Shown here: positions 7,254 to 10,000 of the stretch, in pieces
Layout: every line of letters starts with the position of its first letter
Numbering within the stretch: position 1 is the first letter of the stretch
Source: Anaerolinea sp.
Lineage (GTDB): Bacteria > Chloroflexota > Anaerolineae > Anaerolineales > Anaerolineaceae
NCBI GenBank assembly: GCA_020216845.1
Contig: JAIWNK010000036.1
Location: 1-10,000 of the forward strand
Direction: 5' to 3'
Length of the DNA stretch: 10,000 bases
Program-made: the position numbers and the translations under genes
Notes under the pieces: model-generated
Databases searched by the model: none
Told to the model about the DNA's origin: nothing
Seen by the model: the letters and a program-made list of their open reading frames with translations, nothing else

Positions 7254-7277
7254 TTGTCAGACATTTAGACAAATGTC
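7252..7277. promoter_or_regulatory. Nested palindromes next to the -35: candidate GntR operator
   Basis: Three overlapping dyads lie between the -35 element and the folD stop codon. GACATTT-N4-AAATGTC (7260-7277) has perfect 7-bp arms. TTGTC-N9-GACAA spans 7254-7272. TGTC-A-GACA (7255-7263) sits within the near-palindrome 7252-7266. TGTC/GACA half-sites recall HutC-type GntR operators such as the TGGTCTAGACCA class, but the spacing differs. The assignment to the GntR regulator encoded at 3200-3943 is inference. An AT-rich hairpin ending folD transcription is the alternative. Confidence 0.5.
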
Positions 7278-8160
7278 ACTTCTTGGCTGCGGCCCATTGG
7301 GCAGCGGTCAGTGTGTTGCGGATGAGCATGGCAATCGTCATGGGGCCAACCCCACCGGGCACCGGTGTGAGGAAGCCGGCGACTTCTTTGGCCTCTTCAA
7401 AGGCAACATCGCCGACCAGGCGGTAGCCCTTGGGGCGGCTTGGGTCTTCCACGCGGTTGATGCCAACGTCAATGACAATCGCCCCGGGCTTGATCCAGTC
7501 GCCGCGCACCATTTCTGCCCGGCCAACCGCAGCAATGAGCACATCCGCCTGACGGACAACATCGGCCAGGTTGCGGGTGCGCGAGTGACAGATGGTGACG
7601 GTGGCATTGGCGCGCACGAGCAGCAGAGCAACTGGCATGCCAACAATGTTGGAGCGGCCCAACACGACCGCGTTCAGGCCCTCAATGTGCGGCTGAACGC
7701 TTTGTAGCAAGTACATGCAGCCAGCCGGGGTGCATGGGACGAACAGCGGGTCGCGACCTTTTTGTGCCAGGCGCCCCATGTTGACCGGATGGAAGCCATC
7801 TACATCTTTTTCTAAGCTGATGGCGCTTAGCACGCCTTCTTCGTCCAGGCCAGCTGGCAGCGGCAATTGCACCAAAATGCCGTTGACTGCCGGGTCGGCA
7901 TTGAGGCGGCGCACCAGGTCTTCGACCTCTTGCTGACTGGCAGTGGCGGGCAGGGTGTGGCCGAAGGACTGAATGCCAGCTTCGGCGCAGGCTTTTTGTT
8001 TGGAGCGAACGTAAACCGCCGAGGCGGGGTTATCCCCAACCAGCACAGTGGCCAGCCCAGGCGTCGGATGACCAGCAGCAACCCATTCGGCGACTTCGGC
8101 TTTCACTTGGGCGCGGATTTGTTCAGCAATGGCACTGCCATCAATCAATTGTGCGGTCAT
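7276..8160 (-). CDS. folD: Bifunctional methylenetetrahydrofolate dehydrogenase / methenyltetrahydrofolate cyclohydrolase
   Basis: Interconverts 5,10-methylene-, 5,10-methenyl- and 10-formyl-tetrahydrofolate in the cytoplasm using NADP(H) or NAD(H). The 294 residues match the usual length. Catalytic Y50, K54, Q98 and D121 occupy the same positions as in E. coli FolD, within [20 protein letters not shown] and [10 protein letters not shown]. The Rossmann part has [11 protein letters not shown] (166-176) and the signature [15 protein letters not shown] (265-279). The start is unambiguous: AGGAGG sits 5 nt upstream. It has its own candidate -10 at 8196-8201 and ends just before the operon's regulatory region, so it is probably a separate unit, though read-through is possible. 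It could process the formyl or methenyl unit released when purine carbons are broken down, but it is also a general housekeeping enzyme. Confidence 0.97.
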   Translation of the reverse strand: MTAQLIDGSAIAEQIRAQVKAEVAEWVAAGHPTPGLATVLVGDNPASAVYVRSKQKACAEAGIQSFGHTLPATASQQEVEDLVRRLNADPAVNGILVQLPLPAGLDEEGVLSAISLEKDVDGFHPVNMGRLAQKGRDPLFVPCTPAGCMYLLQSVQPHIEGLNAVVLGRSNIVGMPVALLLVRANATVTICHSRTRNLADVVRQADVLIAAVGRAEMVRGDWIKPGAIVIDVGINRVEDPSRPKGYRLVGDVAFEEAKEVAGFLTPVPGGVGPMTIAMLIRNTLTAAQWAAAKK

Positions 8161-8195
8161 TTGAACCTCCTCGATTAAAACAAATGGATAGTTTG

Positions 8196-8201
8196 ATTAT
8201 A
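8196..8201 (-). promoter_or_regulatory. Candidate -10 element for folD
   Basis: A perfect TATAAT on the minus strand in the 47-nt gap before folD, 35 nt upstream of its ATG. No convincing -35 was found at 16-18 nt spacing (it would lie inside the upstream gene), so this is a tentative promoter. It gives a leader of roughly 30 nt that contains the AGGAGG site. Confidence 0.4.
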
Positions 8202-8207
8202 CTCACT

Positions 8208-8849
8208 TCATGGAAACTGCACGCCTTCGGCAACGCTATGTTGGCTGACTTCGTCATATTCATTTTGGAGACGGCGGATTTCTTCGAAGGCAGCCATGGC
8301 CGCTGCATCGGCGCTGAGGCAATCGGCGGCTTGAATGGCGGTCAGGACTTCTTGATAATGCTCAACAACGATTTCGACATGATGCTGCTCATGACGGGCC
8401 AGGGCAGGCAGGTAGGCATTCCAACGTTCAATCAGGCGTGCTGAGGCTTCGGGCGGCGGGTTCCAGCGTGGCAAGGTGACGGTGTTTTCATAGCGGACGG
8501 TGGCCGCGCTCAGGTCACAATTGGCTTTGCCATAGCCGGGCCAGTTCCAGTGGATGCGCCAGTGTGTCAGGGCTTCCCAACGCTCGCCGTTGTCATCCAG
8601 GGGGCCGTAGGTGTCTACTTGTTGGCGCAGCTCCGCTGAGGTGCTGCCGTAGATGTCATACCATTCGATGGTGGCGTTGGGGATGGAGAGCGTGCTGATG
8701 GCGGTGGGTTGGATGGCGGTGGGAAGGCCGGGCAGGGGGGGCTGCCAGGTGGTTTGTACGTCGGGGGCAAGCGGCAACGTCAGCGGGCAGCACAGGCAAG
8801 CAGCCAACATGGCCAACAAGGTCAGTGGCAAGGCAAGTTTGTTTAGCAC
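8208..8849 (-). CDS. DUF922-like lipoprotein, putative zinc protease
   Basis: A 213-residue exported protein. The N-terminus has K4, a hydrophobic stretch and the lipobox LAAC with C18, so it is predicted to be a lipoprotein anchored on the outside of the cytoplasmic membrane. A Pro/Thr-rich linker with a duplicated PTAI (43-52) follows. The main domain (about 58-213) has IEWYDIYG, WRIHWNW and RWN blocks, then HEQHH (H153-H157), which satisfies HExxH. A later NEYDEVSQH (196-204) resembles the YDxxTxH ending of DUF922 proteins. These features suggest a metal-dependent peptidase, although no substrate is known for the family. The GTG start at 8847-8849 is chosen because it gives a complete signal peptide; the next ATG (codon 14) would destroy it. 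No Shine-Dalgarno is visible. It lies 47 nt upstream of folD in the same direction, with no evident functional tie to the purine genes. Confidence 0.78.
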   Translation of the reverse strand: MLNKLALPLTLLAMLAACLCCPLTLPLAPDVQTTWQPPLPGLPTAIQPTAISTLSIPNATIEWYDIYGSTSAELRQQVDTYGPLDDNGERWEALTHWRIHWNWPGYGKANCDLSAATVRYENTVTLPRWNPPPEASARLIERWNAYLPALARHEQHHVEIVVEHYQEVLTAIQAADCLSADAAAMAAFEEIRRLQNEYDEVSQHSVAEGVQFP

Positions 8850-8855
8850 AGATTA

Positions 8856-8864
8856 ATTATAGCA
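8856..8864 (-). promoter_or_regulatory. Extended -10 promoter giving a probable leaderless mRNA
   Basis: The minus strand reads TGCTATAAT: a perfect TATAAT with the TGn extension, which would explain the absence of a clear -35. Only 6 nt separate it from the GTG at 8849, so the expected transcription start coincides with the G of the start codon. The lack of a Shine-Dalgarno upstream of that GTG fits leaderless translation. Confidence 0.6.
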
Positions 8865-8912
8865 GACGGGGCTCCGATTACCTTACAGTTTTGTTAAAGA
8901 TCGTATCTCTGC

Positions 8913-8940
8913 TTGGCTTTATCCGCATTGAGTTTATAAT
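8913..8940 (+). promoter_or_regulatory. Promoter of the MFS transporter gene
   Basis: TTGGCT (8913-8918) is separated by 16 nt from a perfect TATAAT (8935-8940). The predicted start near 8947 leaves a leader of about 37 nt that carries AAAGGAA 9 nt before the ATG at 8984. It is divergent from the leaderless promoter at 8856-8864 within a 134-nt intergenic region. Confidence 0.6.
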
Positions 8941-8983
8941 GAAAAGGAGTTTGTATTTTATCCTTGCAAAGGAACTTGCTTTT

Positions 8984-10000
8984 ATGGAAGAGAAAATTCA
9001 TCAGCGCGCCATTCGTTCGTGGACGATGTACGATTGGGCAAATTCGGCTTTTGCTACGACCATCATGGCAGCGGTGCTGCCGGTTTATTATTCGAACGTG
9101 GCGGCGGAGGGGCTGCCGAAGAACCTGGCAACGGCCTATTGGGGCTACACGACCTCCATTGCTGCCTTGCTGGCGGCCATTCTTAGCCCCATCCTCGGCA
9201 CCCTGGCAGATTTCACGGCCTCAAAGAAGAAGTTCTTGAAAATCTTCATGGGCATCGGGGTGACAAGCACGGCCTTGCTATATTTTGTGCAGACGGGCGA
9301 TTATTTGCTGGCTTCTTTGTTCTTCTTGTTTGGCAATATCGGTTTTGCTGGCAGCCTGGTGTATTATGATGCGTTGTTGCCGCACGTTGCCCGCCCGGAT
9401 GAGATTGATCAGGTCTCAAGCCGCGGTTACGCAATGGGCTATATCGGCGGCGGGCTGTTGCTGGCGATTAACCTGGTGATGATCATGTTTGTGCCGGATT
9501 GGATTCCGGGCGCAGATGCCGGGCTGATGACCCGCCTTTCGTTCGTGTCTGTGGCGGTGTGGTGGTTCGTTTTCACCTTGCCGCTGCTGCGAAACGTCAG
9601 CGAGCCGTGCGGCGCATTGAGCGCGATGAGCTGCAAGCCAAACCGTTGCAGGCGAGCATTGCTCGTTTGGTCAAAACCTTTCGAGATATTCGCCATTATG
9701 ATCAATTGTTTTGGATGCTGTTGACGTTTTGGGTTTATTCGAATGGCATTGGCACAATCATCACCATGGCGACGATTTATGGGGCAGAAATTGGCATTGG
9801 CCAAACGACCTTAATTGGCACATTGTTGATGGTGCAGTTTCTGGGTGCGCCATTTGCCTTTTTGTTTGGTTGGCTGGCACGCAAAATTGGCCCCAAACCG
9901 GCCATTTACCTCAGCTTGTCGGTGTATTGTTTGATTGCGGTGCTGGGCTATTTCTTGCAGCATGAGTGGCAGTTTTGGGCTTTGGGCGCCATGGTGGCAA
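8984..10000 (+). CDS. UMF1/Atg22-like MFS transporter, frameshifted and cut by window edge
   Basis: An integral membrane protein of the major facilitator superfamily, UMF1 (Atg22-like) type. The diagnostic RSWTMYDWANSAFATTI is at residues 11-27, followed by LPVYYSN, a transmembrane stretch with GTLADFTASKKK (72-83), YYDALLPHVA (127-136) and SSRGYAMGYIGGG (145-157). Substrate is unknown. The first frame is convincing through LPLLRNVSEP (residue 208, codon 9605-9607), then becomes non-membrane sequence and stops at 9722-9724. The frame one base back continues the protein from VRRIERDELQ (from 9607) through FWMLLTFWVYSNGIGTII and further membrane segments to the window end without a stop. A single missing base at about 9583-9610 explains this. 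I chose ATG 8984 because AAAGGAA precedes it and the MEEKIHQRAIRSW start fits the family; the ATG at 8939 overlaps the -10. It may be a pseudogene or a sequencing error. Confidence 0.85.
9583..9610 (+). other. Apparent -1 frameshift site in the MFS gene
   Basis: Codons in the 8984 frame make sense through 9607, and the frame one base back makes sense from here to the window end. Upstream, the second frame is also open (AAKRQRAVRRIE), so the exact position cannot be fixed. No X XXY YYZ slippery heptamer is visible, so a one-base deletion or assembly error is more likely than programmed frameshifting. Confidence 0.75.

Noticed and set aside
8825..8983. Upstream start for the MFS gene
   Set aside because: It overlaps the divergent lipoprotein gene and the TATAAT at 8935-8940; the family start MEEKIHQRAIRSW begins at 8984.
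9583..9610. Programmed -1 ribosomal frameshifting
   Set aside because: The direction would fit, but there is no slippery heptamer or obvious downstream structure, and MFS transporters are not known for it.

Overview
The window is a compact bacterial region of moderately high GC. All genes but the last are on the minus strand. I could not place the organism firmly. The short gaps, strong AGGAGG-type Shine-Dalgarno sites, sigma70-like promoters, a lipoprotein with a lipobox and the gene repertoire are compatible with an environmental anaerobe or facultative anaerobe. A Chloroflexota (Anaerolineae-like) source is a guess from overall protein flavour, not a demonstrated assignment.

Positions 1-7139 (minus strand) hold one apparent six-gene operon. 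In transcription order it encodes an 8-oxoguanine-deaminase-like amidohydrolase, adenine deaminase (ade), a GntR/UTRA regulator, an M20 hydrolase of the YgeY type, a knotted carbamoyltransferase of the YgeW type, and carbamate kinase (arcC, cut by the window edge). Gaps are 10, 9, 4, 52 and 40 nt. At the first three junctions the Shine-Dalgarno site overlaps or abuts the upstream stop codon. A good sigma70-like promoter (TTGACT-17-TAAACT) lies just upstream of the operon, flanked by two perfect inverted repeats that are candidate operators.

The gene set resembles the E. coli ygeW/ygeY/yqeA purine and uric-acid catabolic neighbourhood, but here it carries two base deaminases and its own GntR regulator. 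The reading I favour is this. The deaminases feed purine bases towards oxopurines. Ring-opening enzymes outside the window yield ureido compounds. YgeY and YgeW process these, and carbamate kinase conserves the carbamoyl phosphate as ATP. The middle steps are inferred, not shown.

Positions 7276-8160 hold folD, immediately upstream of the operon promoter. Its bifunctional C1-folate enzyme could take up the one-carbon unit released from purine carbons, but it is also a housekeeping gene. Positions 8208-8849 encode a DUF922-like lipoprotein with an HExxH motif, apparently expressed from an extended -10 promoter that would give a leaderless mRNA. Divergently, from 8984 to the right edge, lies a UMF1/Atg22-like MFS transporter gene with an apparent one-base frameshift near 9583-9610.
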